Source: PCC-6802 sp943367755
GTDB lineage: Bacteria > Cyanobacteriota > Cyanobacteriia > Pseudanabaenales > Pseudanabaenaceae
NCBI GenBank assembly: GCA_943367755.1
Contig: CALRKB020000002.1
Span: 130,721 to 194,720, forward strand
Reading direction: 5' to 3'
Length of the DNA: 64,000 bases
Shown here: piece after piece, positions 1 through 9,128 of the stretch
Layout of the letters: every line of letters begins with the position of its first letter
Position numbering within the stretch: position 1 is the stretch's first letter
Program-made: the position numbers and the translations under genes
Notes under the pieces: model-generated
The model's database searches: none
The model's input: the letters and a program-made list of their open reading frames with translations, nothing else
What the model was told of the DNA's origin: nothing

Positions 1-72
1 AACACCCTGCACCACTGCTACTAGATCGGATCGGTATCCAGATAAAGCAACGATCTCTTAATTTCTTGATTT

Positions 73-102
73 CTTAATCTTTTAATTACCTAAACTTAAT
101 CT
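73..102 (+). promoter_or_regulatory. Pho box upstream of phoX
   Basis: Three octamers separated by 3 bp: CTTAATCT (73-80), AATTACCT (84-91), CTTAATCT (95-102). The outer two fit the cyanobacterial SphR/PhoB half-site PyTTAAPyPy(T/A) exactly; the middle one is degenerate. A further CTTAATTT lies at 57-64. The array sits about 95 bp upstream of a PhoX phosphatase, a classical phosphate-starvation gene, so control by SphS-SphR is the natural reading. This is inferred from spacing and consensus only. Confidence 0.6.
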
Positions 103-195
103 GTTAGGTCTAAAGTTGGGAAATGTCCGCTGAATCGCCAATGTGGTTAAACTTGGCTCTTGACTAGTAAATGCTATCTCCTGAAAAGTGACACT

Positions 196-2430
196 ATGAC
201 TTTTAAGCGCAGAGACTTTCTCTTATTCCTTGGTGCTGGCGTGGGTGCTATCGCGTTTGATGCCACATCCAAGCAAATACCTCAAAGATTTTCCATGCCG
301 TTCTCTACACCCCTGGACTTGGCAGAGAGTGACAGTGATAACAGTGCGATCGCAGCTACTAGAACTACATCTTTGACCTTTAAGCCCATCAAAGGAGCAA
401 TGCCTTTAGAGACGGATGGCATCGCAAAGACTAAGCAAGTAGAAGCATATGGTAAGTTCGAAGTTATAGATGACCTGGTGCTGCCGGAGGGATATACCTA
501 CGATATTGTTGCTTCTTGGGGAGATCCTGTAGGAGACTCGCGCTTTGGCTACAACAATGATTATCTATCCTTTGTGGAGACTGCGAAGGATGAAGGCTTA
601 CTTACGGTTAACTTTGAATATGTTAGTCCTAAACCTTGGACTCAGACCTACAAGCAAGTAATTGGGAAGTCACTACCATTTGCAGAAATGGCCTTAGCGC
701 TTGACAAGGCAGGGAAAGATGGTATCGACTTCTATTCCTTGCCAGATAGCGATCGCACCAAGCAACTATTTATGCAAGTTACCAAGGAATTACTGACCGA
801 TATGGGAATTGGTGTAATATCGATTCGACGTAATTCTAGTGGGAAGTGGGAGCGCACCTATGCAAAGACAGATCGCCGCATCACGGGTATCTCTGGTTTA
901 GAAGATGGGCGATATCTCAAGTCCACAGGCCCTGCTGTAGAAGTGTTTCGCAAATCTCAAGTGAAGGGCTACAAGGACAAGCTAGGCGATCAGATTATTG
1001 GCACCTTCAACAACTGTGCTGGTGGCACTTCTCCCTGGGGTACTGTTTTTAGTGCGGAAGAGAATTATCAAAACTTTGTGCCAGAAGCTGTCAATGCTGA
1101 TGGTAGTTCTCTCAATCCCAGCAATAAGAAGTTTCATATCTCCAATGATGATACTGAAGGGTTGGGCAGCATCCTCGGTTATGCTGGGAATAAATACGGT
1201 TGGATGGTGGAAGTCGATCCGGCCAATCCCAACGACTATGGCACAAAGCACACCTGGCTAGGGCGCTATCGTCATGAAGCTGTTGGCATCCGTGCTGAGG
1301 CGGGCAAACCACTGGTATTCTATTCCGGTTGCGATCGCCGTGGTGGCCACCTCTACAAATTTGTGAGTAAAGGCATAGTCCGCGATCCAAAGGACAAAAC
1401 AAATTCGCGTTTGCTAGAAGATGGCATGCTCTATGCTGCTAAGTTCAATCCTGACGGGACGGGAACTTGGATTGCACTAAAAGCTAGCACGCCAGTAAAT
1501 CCTGAACTACTGGAGGTTTTAGCGGGTAAAATGCTACCTTTGCCCAAACGGCCTGAAGGCGGTGTATTTAAAGCCACCAAAGAGGAAGAAGTAACCGCAT
1601 TCAAACAGCAATTTCAAACCCTTGGAGATCTCTACGAAGGTAACGCTACGGAAAAGCAAGGTGCGATCATGATCGACGCACACTATGCCGCTAATGCTGC
1701 GGGTGCTACCTGTACGGCTCGTCCAGAAGATACGGAGGTCAGTCCTGATGGCTCTCTATTCATCAACTTTACCTCAGGTTCTGTTAGTAGCAGCGACGGT
1801 AGTCCAGATTTGCGCATCTTTAAAGGCCCCGATGGCCAAGCTTATGAGTACGGCTGGATTATGCGCTTGGTAGAAGATCGCAACGAACCTGAAGCGATGA
1901 AGTTCCGCTGGAAGATATTTGCCACAGGAGGTGAGCCGGCAGAAGGTGGTCTGGGCTTTGCAAACCCCGATAATATGGCATTCGATGCCAACGCCAATCT
2001 CTGGATGGTGACGGACATATCGAGCGAAAAGTACAATAAAGCTATTCCCAGCCGCAAAGACAAAGATGGCAAACTGGTGAGTCAATCAGACCTACGAGGG
2101 TTGTTTGGCAATAGTTCGATCTGGTTTTTCCCTACCTCTGGGTCTAAAGCTGGGAAGGCATATTTATTCGGTTTCGGCCCCATGGAATGTGAAAACACTG
2201 GCCCATTTTTTACCCGCGACCAACAGACCTTATTTTTATCCGTGCAGCATCCAGGTGAAATTAATGGAACTCGTAAGGATATGAAGTCTGAAGATAGAGA
2301 ATTTGCGATCAGAACCACAGATGGTAAGGAGTTTATGCAAACTCGCACCGTTCCAATTGGTTCCAATTGGCCGGGCAAGGGGCCTAACGATCCACCAAAA
2401 CCCGCAGTTGTCGCAATCCGTAAACTATAG
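196..2430 (+). CDS. phoX: PhoX-family alkaline phosphatase, Tat-exported
   Basis: PhoX (DUF839) phosphatases use Fe and Ca to strip phosphate from organic esters outside the cytoplasm. I chose the ATG at 196 rather than an in-frame upstream codon at 160 because it starts a clean twin-arginine signal (KRRDFLLFLGAG). The 744-residue length is normal. Family blocks are visible: NCAGGTSPWGTVFS, GRYRHEAVG, CDRRGGHLYKF and PDNMAFDANANLW. A Pho box lies upstream, which agrees with a role in phosphate scavenging. It is a single gene; the next gene follows after 120 bp. Family assignment is secure; substrate range is inferred from the family. Confidence 0.93.
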   Translation: MTFKRRDFLLFLGAGVGAIAFDATSKQIPQRFSMPFSTPLDLAESDSDNSAIAATRTTSLTFKPIKGAMPLETDGIAKTKQVEAYGKFEVIDDLVLPEGYTYDIVASWGDPVGDSRFGYNNDYLSFVETAKDEGLLTVNFEYVSPKPWTQTYKQVIGKSLPFAEMALALDKAGKDGIDFYSLPDSDRTKQLFMQVTKELLTDMGIGVISIRRNSSGKWERTYAKTDRRITGISGLEDGRYLKSTGPAVEVFRKSQVKGYKDKLGDQIIGTFNNCAGGTSPWGTVFSAEENYQNFVPEAVNADGSSLNPSNKKFHISNDDTEGLGSILGYAGNKYGWMVEVDPANPNDYGTKHTWLGRYRHEAVGIRAEAGKPLVFYSGCDRRGGHLYKFVSKGIVRDPKDKTNSRLLEDGMLYAAKFNPDGTGTWIALKASTPVNPELLEVLAGKMLPLPKRPEGGVFKATKEEEVTAFKQQFQTLGDLYEGNATEKQGAIMIDAHYAANAAGATCTARPEDTEVSPDGSLFINFTSGSVSSSDGSPDLRIFKGPDGQAYEYGWIMRLVEDRNEPEAMKFRWKIFATGGEPAEGGLGFANPDNMAFDANANLWMVTDISSEKYNKAIPSRKDKDGKLVSQSDLRGLFGNSSIWFFPTSGSKAGKAYLFGFGPMECENTGPFFTRDQQTLFLSVQHPGEINGTRKDMKSEDREFAIRTTDGKEFMQTRTVPIGSNWPGKGPNDPPKPAVVAIRKL

Positions 2431-2550
2431 ACTATGTGACGAGTGCGATCGCCTAGAGCGTGAAGCCGAAGCAACCGGGTTTTACACGTACGTCCCAAAA
2501 TCAAATACTATTGGATAACTATGTTGTGAACTTCCTTTCTAACTGCTTGC

Positions 2551-3684
2551 ATGTCGCTTAAGATCGTTATTCCTCTGGTGCTTTTAGTCTTTGTCCCTGT
2601 GTCGATCGCAGCAGAGTTATGTCATTGGGGTTCGCTGGCTATTTTCATTACTTCAGCTTTAGCAATTATTCCCTTCGCTATTTGGCTGGGTACAGCAACG
2701 GAAAAGGTGGCTGTAGTTACGGGGCCTGCCATTGGCGGTCTGGTAAATGCTGTTTTTGGTAATGCTACTGAAGTAATCATCGGTTTAGTCGCACTCAAAG
2801 AGGGCTTGGTTGACATTGTAAAAGCGAGTATTACGGGCAGCATTCTCAGTGAATTGCTGCTGGTACTGGGGCTGGCGATGCTGCTGGGCGGACTGCGCTA
2901 CAAGGAGCAAGTATTTCAAAAAATCGTGGCGAGGGTGAATGGTTCCTCCATGACCTTAGCTGTAACCGCGATCGCCTTACCCACGGTTGTGATCAACACA
3001 TCCAACATGCTCGACCCAGCCGTAATTAGTCACCTTTCCACCATTGTTGCAGTGGTCTTAATTGCCGTCTATGGCCTGACGCTACTGTTTTCCTTGAAAA
3101 CCCATAGCTACCTCTACGATGTCGGGATAACCAACTTAGATTATCCATCCTCGAAACTCGCAGAGCGATCGCTAATCGTGGCGAATAGCGAAAATGATAT
3201 CGAAAAGAGCGACGATCCTAAGCCCAATCTATGGTTATGGGTTGTCATACTGCTGGGATCGACAATTGCCGTCGCCTTGGAGTCAGATCTATTTATTGGT
3301 GCGCTTGAGGAAGCCACAAATGGCTTGGGACTAACCCCATTATTTACAGGGGTGGTGCTCTTACCCTTAATTGGCGATGTGGCTGGATGTATTACTGCCA
3401 TCCGAGTTGCGATGAAAAACCAAATGGATCTAAGTGTTTCGATTTCGACGGGATCTAGTTTGCTCGTGGCGCTGTTTGTCGCACCGCTTCTGGTTTTGGT
3501 AGGGCAACTTATGGGTCAACCGATGGATTTAAACTTCAATCCTTTTGAAGCAATTTCGATCGCGATCGCTGTCACAATTGTCAATCTGATCAGTCTAGGT
3601 GGGCGATCGAACTGGCTAGATGGAACTCTACTTCTGGCAACTTACGTTATTTTAAGTGTAGCTTTTTTCTACCATCCCGCTTAA
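2551..3684 (+). CDS. CAX-type cation/proton antiporter with altered second repeat
   Basis: An integral membrane protein of 377 residues with about 10-11 hydrophobic segments, resembling calcium/proton exchangers of the CaCA superfamily that expel Ca by proton antiport. The first alpha repeat is intact (GNATEVIIG at 70-78). The segment usually reading GSILGN reads GSILSE (97-101), and the second repeat, usually GNAAEH, reads GDVAGC (275-280), so the second repeat's conserved Asn and Glu are missing. A hydrophilic loop at about 195-225 separates the halves. The family is clear; ion selectivity, and even transport activity, are uncertain because of these changes. Confidence 0.85.
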   Translation: MSLKIVIPLVLLVFVPVSIAAELCHWGSLAIFITSALAIIPFAIWLGTATEKVAVVTGPAIGGLVNAVFGNATEVIIGLVALKEGLVDIVKASITGSILSELLLVLGLAMLLGGLRYKEQVFQKIVARVNGSSMTLAVTAIALPTVVINTSNMLDPAVISHLSTIVAVVLIAVYGLTLLFSLKTHSYLYDVGITNLDYPSSKLAERSLIVANSENDIEKSDDPKPNLWLWVVILLGSTIAVALESDLFIGALEEATNGLGLTPLFTGVVLLPLIGDVAGCITAIRVAMKNQMDLSVSISTGSSLLVALFVAPLLVLVGQLMGQPMDLNFNPFEAISIAIAVTIVNLISLGGRSNWLDGTLLLATYVILSVAFFYHPA

Positions 3685-3775
3685 AGCTATTAATGGCATC
3701 AAATTGATGTTGGCACTTTAGCGGTATTAAACCCCAAAAAACCTCCACCTGTAAATTTTTCATTGTAGGCTTTAT

Positions 3776-3840
3776 GTACGGGCAGGTTTAGCTAGGACTG
3801 TTCTTGACACTGGTAGCGCTTGGACAAAACCTGCCCCTAC
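3776..3840. repeat. 65-bp inverted-repeat element
   Basis: GTACGGGCAGGTTT (3776-3789) pairs with AAACCTGCCCCTAC (3827-3840), 13 of 14 positions, around a 37-bp centre. It lies in the 245-bp gap between the antiporter and the sugar dehydrogenase. The arm resembles GTAGGGGCAGGTTT palindromes that I recall as common in cyanobacterial intergenic DNA. It could fold as a hairpin in RNA. No coding potential is seen. Confidence 0.55.
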
Positions 3841-3929
3841 GTCAATGGATTTTTTACAGCAACAAAAAACCTCTAAATTAGACTAAGGAAAATATTCCAA
3901 GGCAGCTTCACACTATTTCTCTAACTGCT

Positions 3930-5294
3930 ATGCGAAATGTCATTCTCAAAACTTTGCTGTTCCTAATTGTCTGCATCCAGGGTTGTGCTTCTCAGGACAC
4001 CCTTCCTTCAGAGCGCAGCTCAAGCTCGGCCACTTCCAGTTCTACTCCAACGGCTAATTCCAACAATACAAAGTCAGTCGATCGCTCAAACAAGCGCATC
4101 GATACGGAATTATTAAAAGCTGTTCCCATTCTGGTTAGCCTCAACAACCTCCCAGAACCATTCAGAACGGAGAGCGCCAGCAAACCACCACAAGTCTTAT
4201 CAATTCCAGCCCATCCCGTACTGCAAGTACCAGCCGGATTTCAGGTCAACGTATTCGCCGAAAACCTGGAACGCCCGCGCTGGTTGGCTTTGACGCCTAC
4301 GGGAGATGTGCTGGTGACGGAAACGCCCGTCAACCACATCCGCCTGCTGCGGGACGTTAATGGCGACGGCATAGCCGATGTGAACCAGAATTTTGCGACG
4401 GCTGAAAATGGCTTGGATATTCCCTTTGGCATGTCATTTAGCGATCGCTACTTTTTTCTGGGGAACACGGCAGCCGTATTGAGATTTCCCTACGCAAAAG
4501 GCCAGGATCGTTTGGTAGGTCGAGGTGAAAAAATTGCCGATCTGCAAGGTGGAGGTTACAACCAGCACTGGACCAGGAATGTTGTGGTGTCTCCCGATCG
4601 CCAAAAACTTTACGTATCAATTGGTTCGCGCTCTAACGTCGATGCCGAAGAATTACCGCGCGCTTCTGTCCAGATTATGCAGTTAGATGGCGCGCAACAG
4701 CAAACATTTGCCTTTGGCCTGCGCAATCCTGTCGGTTTGGACTTTCATCCCACTACAGGCGAACTCTACGCGACAGTCAACGAGCGCGACGGCTTAGGCG
4801 ACGATTTGGTACCCGATTATTTTACCCGCATTCGCCAGGGTGAGTTTTACGGCTGGCCCTATGCCTACCTGTCCCCGCAAAATCTCGATCCCCGCCGCAC
4901 GACAAATGGTAAGAGCGAAAACCCCGCCCTAGTTGCACAAACGCGAACGCCCGACGTGCTGTTTCAGGCCCACTCCGCCGCTCTGGGAGTCAAATTTTAT
5001 ACGGGCAAGACCTTCCCTGCTAAGTATCGCCATGGAGCGTTTGTAGCTTTTCGCGGCTCTTGGAATCGCGATCGCGGCACGGGTTATAAAATTGCATTCG
5101 TACCATTTGGCAGCGACAATCGCCCGGTAGGATATTACGAAGAGTTCCTGACAGGATTTTTAACTGACCCGTCCGTACCAAGTACGTGGGGTCGTCCGGT
5201 GGGATTACTGGTGATGCCCGATGGGAGCTTGTTATTCACCGATGAGGCAAATAATCGCATTTATCGCGTGCAATATGACGGTAAAAAAGAATAG
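3930..5294 (+). CDS. PQQ-dependent sugar (sorbosone-type) dehydrogenase, lipoprotein
   Basis: A 454-residue predicted periplasmic lipoprotein. The N-terminus is hydrophobic and ends in a lipobox-like IQGC with the acceptor Cys at 19, followed by a Ser/Thr/Asn-rich linker. The rest is a six-bladed propeller of the soluble glucose/sorbosone dehydrogenase family: GFQVNVFAENLERPRWLAL, GLRNPVGLDFHPTTGELY, GEFYGWPYAY and GAFVAFRGSWNR are typical blocks. The family oxidises aldose sugars with PQQ. No PQQ biosynthesis gene lies in the window, so the cofactor in vivo is uncertain. It ends in a HIP1-centred palindrome that includes its stop codon. Confidence 0.88.
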   Translation: MRNVILKTLLFLIVCIQGCASQDTLPSERSSSSATSSSTPTANSNNTKSVDRSNKRIDTELLKAVPILVSLNNLPEPFRTESASKPPQVLSIPAHPVLQVPAGFQVNVFAENLERPRWLALTPTGDVLVTETPVNHIRLLRDVNGDGIADVNQNFATAENGLDIPFGMSFSDRYFFLGNTAAVLRFPYAKGQDRLVGRGEKIADLQGGGYNQHWTRNVVVSPDRQKLYVSIGSRSNVDAEELPRASVQIMQLDGAQQQTFAFGLRNPVGLDFHPTTGELYATVNERDGLGDDLVPDYFTRIRQGEFYGWPYAYLSPQNLDPRRTTNGKSENPALVAQTRTPDVLFQAHSAALGVKFYTGKTFPAKYRHGAFVAFRGSWNRDRGTGYKIAFVPFGSDNRPVGYYEEFLTGFLTDPSVPSTWGRPVGLLVMPDGSLLFTDEANNRIYRVQYDGKKE

Positions 5295-5310
5295 GAGCGA
5301 TCGCTCCTAT
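5291..5310 (+). terminator. HIP1-centred palindrome at gene end
   Basis: A perfect 20-bp palindrome, ATAGGAGCGA/TCGCTCCTAT, which contains the stop codon of the upstream dehydrogenase and a HIP1 octamer at its centre. As RNA it could form an 8-bp stem with a GAUC loop. No T-run follows, so a termination role is only possible. Confidence 0.35.
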
Positions 5311-5368
5311 CGTCAATAAGCTTTCGATATCGTCGCTGCGATCGACGATTCAGTTCGTAACGGTGCGT

Positions 5369-5752
5369 CTAGGGGATTTTGACAGTAACCATGCTCGCTC
5401 GATCGGCATGCCTACTTCTGCGATCCTGCATGTAACGTGGTAGCAGCATTGTTTCTGGAAGCAATTCCTCAATGACATCATAAATTAGCGTCTCTATATA
5501 CAGCCTTTGCTCTAGAGAGGAATAGCGGTAATTGATCTTTCTCGCATCATTTTGCACCCAATCAATCACTTTGTAACGATTAGGCATCTTACCGATCGCA
5601 CAATCGATCAGCTTTTGCCGCAAATCCAATAGCGAGATATTTAGCTTTAACTCAGTCCTGCAGAATAGTTCTGAATGAAAAAGATCGGCTAAGAAATTTT
5701 CCACTTCTTCGATCGCGACTAGAAGTGTAATATTAATAACTTGTTTGGGCAT
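5369..5752 (-). CDS. Hypothetical protein, last gene of signalling cluster
   Basis: A 127-residue soluble protein that I do not recognise. The reading frame extends upstream to a TTG at 5800, but the ATG at 5752 is the more likely start. The sequence has an amphipathic N-terminal half (VINITLLVAIEEVENFLADLF), a helix-rich middle and a basic tail with RDRRSRHADR-like character. There are no transmembrane segments and no signal peptide. It follows the DUF1830 gene after 177 bp on the same strand, so it may belong to the same transcript as the regulators upstream. Function unknown. Confidence 0.55.
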   Translation of the reverse strand: MPKQVINITLLVAIEEVENFLADLFHSELFCRTELKLNISLLDLRQKLIDCAIGKMPNRYKVIDWVQNDARKINYRYSSLEQRLYIETLIYDVIEELLPETMLLPRYMQDRRSRHADRASMVTVKIP

Positions 5753-5929
5753 CTTGGCTTGTTTTACAATACTTTTAGACTGAGCTGGGAAATCGAACAA
5801 AATTTCAATAGTTTCAGGTGTATGAAGTAGCTTTATTCAAGATGCATTGGGCTTTTGGTGAGTGCTCAAATTGTAAAAATTGTTATTAAAATTATCGATC
5901 TGTTTCAGGCGAAGGCAGACTCCCGAAGT

Positions 5930-6253
5930 CTAACATGTTTGCGCGAGGATAGAACCGACATTATCGAGAACGCGCAAGTCTTGGCACAGAATAGCTTCTT
6001 TAAGGATAGTTGTGTTACCGATATGAGTGCGAGATGATTTACCTTCTTGGATATGTACTTCCAGGATGGCTTGCGGAACACCCAGAAACAGGAGGCGATC
6101 GCCTGCAAAAACTACCTTCTCTAAACGCAAGTCTAAATGCATGTTGGGAAGATTTGTAATGCTTATAATCTGAGTTTTGTTGGTGGAATTGCTATAGGCG
6201 CATAAAAAGCAATCTTGATGCTTAGCGAGGACTGAATCAAAAAAATATGACAT
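5930..6253 (-). CDS. DUF1830 family protein
   Basis: A 107-residue protein matching the small cyanobacterial DUF1830 family. The diagnostic run is present: a CAYSNSTNKTQIISI strand, then VVFAGDRLLF with the family's conserved GxRLxF block, then AILEVHIQEG. The family's function is unknown; it is small, soluble and nearly confined to cyanobacteria. The gene lies 44 bp downstream of a CheY-like regulator on the same strand, which suggests co-transcription with the signalling genes. Confidence 0.75.
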   Translation of the reverse strand: MSYFFDSVLAKHQDCFLCAYSNSTNKTQIISITNLPNMHLDLRLEKVVFAGDRLLFLGVPQAILEVHIQEGKSSRTHIGNTTILKEAILCQDLRVLDNVGSILAQTC

Positions 6254-6297
6254 GATATTTATCCGAATTTATTGTGATGGAATTTATTGAAAAGAGT

Positions 6298-6690
6298 TTA
6301 TGAAAATATCAAATCAGTGCAATTTGCAAGCTGAAGCTTGACTGCTTTGAGTAGTTGACTTGCCGCAAATGGCTTGGTCAGATATTGATTGGCTCCAAGT
6401 TCTAGGCCGAGCATGCGTTCGTGAGAAATTGCTTCGCCTGTGAGGAATATGAATGGAATATTTGCCATCATCTCACTTCTCCGAAGGCAATCGAGTACCT
6501 CATACCCGTTGATTTCAGGCATATTCAGATCGCAGACGATTACATCAGGTTGTAATTCCTGAGCTAGTTGCAAACCATGTATTCCATTTCCAACACTAAC
6601 CACTTGCGAATCTTTTAAATTAAAACTAAGAGTATCTGCAATACAACTGCCTAGCATTTCATCATCATCAATCACTAAAATCTTTGCCAT
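6298..6690 (-). CDS. Single-domain response regulator (CheY-like)
   Basis: A stand-alone receiver domain of 130 residues. Acidic pocket D8-D10, phospho-acceptor D54 (in VIVCDLNMP), switch Thr in FIFLTGEA and Lys in LTKPF are all present. With no output domain, it should act by protein-protein contact or as a phosphorelay intermediate. It is part of a minus-strand group with a PAS histidine kinase and CheR/CheB-like enzymes. A hairpin in the 204-bp gap upstream may reduce read-through from the preceding regulator. Confidence 0.9.
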   Translation of the reverse strand: MAKILVIDDDEMLGSCIADTLSFNLKDSQVVSVGNGIHGLQLAQELQPDVIVCDLNMPEINGYEVLDCLRRSEMMANIPFIFLTGEAISHERMLGLELGANQYLTKPFAASQLLKAVKLQLANCTDLIFS

Positions 6691-6776
6691 TATTGTCAGT
6701 TAGTAGTGAGTATTAGCTTTAAGCAAAATGGTAGATTGACCCTACACAAGACTCTAAAGCACATCGTCTTGATAAA

Positions 6777-6813
6777 GAGTAATGGAGTAAGCTATTTGCC
6801 TACCTCATTACTC
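6777..6813 (-). terminator. Possible hairpin terminator between two response regulators
   Basis: GAGTAATG (6777-6784) and CATTACTC (6806-6813) form a perfect 8-bp stem. Read on the minus strand, the stem is followed by TTTATC, a weak T-rich tract. It sits just downstream of the 6895-7275 regulator gene, so it may end or attenuate that transcript. Confidence 0.4.
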
Positions 6814-6894
6814 CAAAAATTCCCAGAGCATTCTCTACCTGTAAAGTTGCTTGAGTTGAGCTTAGATCGAAATTGTGTGTTTTTTGTGTGGATG

Positions 6895-7275
6895 CTAGAT
6901 CTGCCAGCCTAAAATTTCGCATATTTGCTTAGCTAAGCGATCGGCTTTAAACGGTTTGGCGATCGCTCCTGCTACACCTAGATCGCGCAAGTGCTGCTCT
7001 TCCTTGGCGATCGCCTTAGCGGTGAGTAAAACCGTCGGGATATGTTTGGTGGTGGGGTTTGCCTGCAAGTGCTGAAATGTGGTCACGCCATCCATATCTG
7101 GCATCATCACATCTAGCAAAATTGCATCGGGTTGCTCGATTTCAGCTCTGGCTATCCCTTCGCTGCCTGAGACAGCGGTCAACACTTTCCAGTCTGTCAC
7201 TGCTTCTACCGAAAACTGAATAATTTCCCTAATCCCATCGTCGTCATCGATCACCAGAATGGTTTTTATTTGCAT
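6895..7275 (-). CDS. Single-domain response regulator (CheY-like)
   Basis: A receiver-only protein of 126 residues. I start it at the ATG at 7275, since an AGAGGA ribosome-binding site precedes it; the longer GTG start at 7293 would place that site inside the gene. Phospho-acceptor D55 lies in LLDVMMPD, the Thr in VLLTAKA and the Lys in AKPFKAD. It starts 76 bp after the PAS histidine kinase stop, and is probably that kinase's partner. It differs from the other regulator at 6298-6690, so the kinase may feed two outputs. Confidence 0.9.
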   Translation of the reverse strand: MQIKTILVIDDDDGIREIIQFSVEAVTDWKVLTAVSGSEGIARAEIEQPDAILLDVMMPDMDGVTTFQHLQANPTTKHIPTVLLTAKAIAKEEQHLRDLGVAGAIAKPFKADRLAKQICEILGWQI

Positions 7276-7330
7276 AATTTTTCCTCTGTTCACCTACAGC
7301 CAATTGCAATCAAAATCACCACGGATAAGA

Positions 7331-7366
7331 TGATTAAAACCCATGCGGGGGCTACGCTCCTGCGAC
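7331..7366. repeat. Short dispersed repeat, copy A
   Basis: The stretch attaaaacccatgcggggg followed by ctacgctcctgcgacc resembles one at 55995-56031 (aaaaccca, ggggct, ccctgcgacc shared). This copy overlaps the last codons of the histidine kinase gene, supplying its C-terminal KQVAGA. It is possibly a small mobile or palindromic repeat. Confidence 0.45.
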
Positions 7367-9115
7367 CTGTTTTTTGTGGTGGACTCGATCGAAAACTGCT
7401 GTAGTTATCGGCAAGGTGAAATAAAAGCTGCTGCCTTCACCCAGAATACTCTCTGCCCAAATCTGCCCGCCATGCTGTGCTACAAGATAACGACAAATTG
7501 CTAGACCCAAGCCTGTCCCCCCCTTGGCGCGAGCATCAGAGCTATCGACCTGCTGAAAGCGCTCGAAAATTATGTTGATTTTGGCGGCGGGAATGCCACA
7601 ACCCCGATCTTTGACGGCGATCAGCACATAGGGGAGAGGTGTAGAAGCGTGAGAGTCTGGCAGCACGGAGCTAGCTTGTGTGGTTGTCTCTACCAGCTCG
7701 CTAGTTACCTGAACTGTAGAGCCAGCGGGAGAGAACTTGATCGCATTGCCCAGCAGATTGATTAATATCTGGATAATGCGGTCGGCATCGATATCGATCT
7801 GAACGGGTGGCCCAGAAGTAATTAACTTGATGTCAGCTAGGTTAGAGATTATCTGCATCATGTCTACGACTTTGAGCAGAAGATCGGCAATATTACAGGG
7901 CTGCTTTGATAGGCTAATCTGGCCTGTTTGTAATCGCTCCACATTCAGAATATCCTCAACCAATCGACTCAGGCGATCGCTACTCTCGCTAACAATTTCG
8001 ATAATGTGTTGGCCTTTAGGGGAGTGAGTTTCGATCAGGCCACTAGCTAACAAACTGAGTCCGCCTTGAATCGATGTTAGAGGCGTACGCAGTTCGTGGC
8101 TGACCACAGAAATAAACTCATCTTTCATGCGGGCGATCGCTTTGCGCTCGGTAATATCTTGAATGATGCAAAATAGGCTGACTGCTTGCCCAACATCATC
8201 AAAAATTGGATTTCCCTTAGCAAAAACATCGCGCGGCTCGCCATCCGATCTCAAAATGCGCAACTCCAGCTCGTAAGCCTGATGCTCGGAAATTGCATGC
8301 CGTATGGTTGTTTCGCATAGGGGGCGATCGGCTGGATCGATTTGCTGTAAGTACTCCTGCCAAGTCGGTGGCGGTAGATCGGGAACCAGACCAAAAATGC
8401 GATACATTTCCTCTGACCAGGTGAAAGACTGCGTCGGCAAATCGAACTCCCAACTACCGATATGGGCTACCCTTTGAGCTTCCGCTAGTCTAGCCTCACT
8501 GCGTTGCAGGCGTAATTCTGCCTGTTTGCGCTCGGTAATATTGCGGATCAGCCAGCGCAACCCCACAGCTTCTCCCATCGGATTCAGTACGGTGACGACA
8601 TTCAGCTCAGCGCAGAATGCGGGTTTGTGTCGGGGTTGCATGAAGATCTCTTGCCCCCAGATCCCTTGGCATTGGCGCAACTCTAGCAACAAGGAGTGCA
8701 AGTTGTGCTTCCCTGGCTGTGGCTCTAATACAAATACGGTCAGAGGTTTCCCCACAAGGAAATCTTGACTGAGATTAAGCAGAGTTGAGATCGCGCGATT
8801 TGCCTCCTGAATGATGCCATAGAGATCGGTGACCAGATAACCATCGGGTGCAAAGTTAAATAAGTCCTGATAGCGCTGTCGCTCTGTTTCCAGATCGATG
8901 CGGGTAAGCAATAATTCCTCATTTTGCTGCTGCAATTCCTCTACAGAGATTTGCAACTCCTCCAGGCAAATCGATACTTCTTCGATCGCTTCGGACAGGA
9001 GAGATATTTCTGGCTTGGGGATTGGGCATTGCGGCAAGCCTTCAGCGCGTTGCAGGATATCTTGGAAGCGTTCCTGTGCCTTTTCAATTAGATCGTCAAG
9101 AGCATTGATACTCAT
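7352..9115 (-). CDS. PAS-PAS sensor histidine kinase
   Basis: A soluble kinase of 587 residues. An N-terminal coiled coil (about 40-80, LEELQISVEELQQQNEEL) leads into PAS 1 (about 82-195, ending RNITERKQAE) and PAS 2 (about 205-325, ending QDITERK). Then come a HisKA domain with the phospho-His at 340 (SHELRTPL) and an HATPase domain with N box (INLLGNAIKF), G1 (DRGCGIP) and G2 (GGTGLGLAI). With no membrane segment, it probably senses a cytosolic cue or ligand. It starts 13 bp after cheR and is co-directional with cheB, cheR and two receivers, forming a CheBR-kinase pathway typical of non-motility signalling. The extreme C-terminus overlaps a dispersed repeat. Confidence 0.93.
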   Translation of the reverse strand: MSINALDDLIEKAQERFQDILQRAEGLPQCPIPKPEISLLSEAIEEVSICLEELQISVEELQQQNEELLLTRIDLETERQRYQDLFNFAPDGYLVTDLYGIIQEANRAISTLLNLSQDFLVGKPLTVFVLEPQPGKHNLHSLLLELRQCQGIWGQEIFMQPRHKPAFCAELNVVTVLNPMGEAVGLRWLIRNITERKQAELRLQRSEARLAEAQRVAHIGSWEFDLPTQSFTWSEEMYRIFGLVPDLPPPTWQEYLQQIDPADRPLCETTIRHAISEHQAYELELRILRSDGEPRDVFAKGNPIFDDVGQAVSLFCIIQDITERKAIARMKDEFISVVSHELRTPLTSIQGGLSLLASGLIETHSPKGQHIIEIVSESSDRLSRLVEDILNVERLQTGQISLSKQPCNIADLLLKVVDMMQIISNLADIKLITSGPPVQIDIDADRIIQILINLLGNAIKFSPAGSTVQVTSELVETTTQASSVLPDSHASTPLPYVLIAVKDRGCGIPAAKINIIFERFQQVDSSDARAKGGTGLGLAICRYLVAQHGGQIWAESILGEGSSFYFTLPITTAVFDRVHHKKQVAGA

Positions 9116-9128
9116 CGATTTGTCCTCC

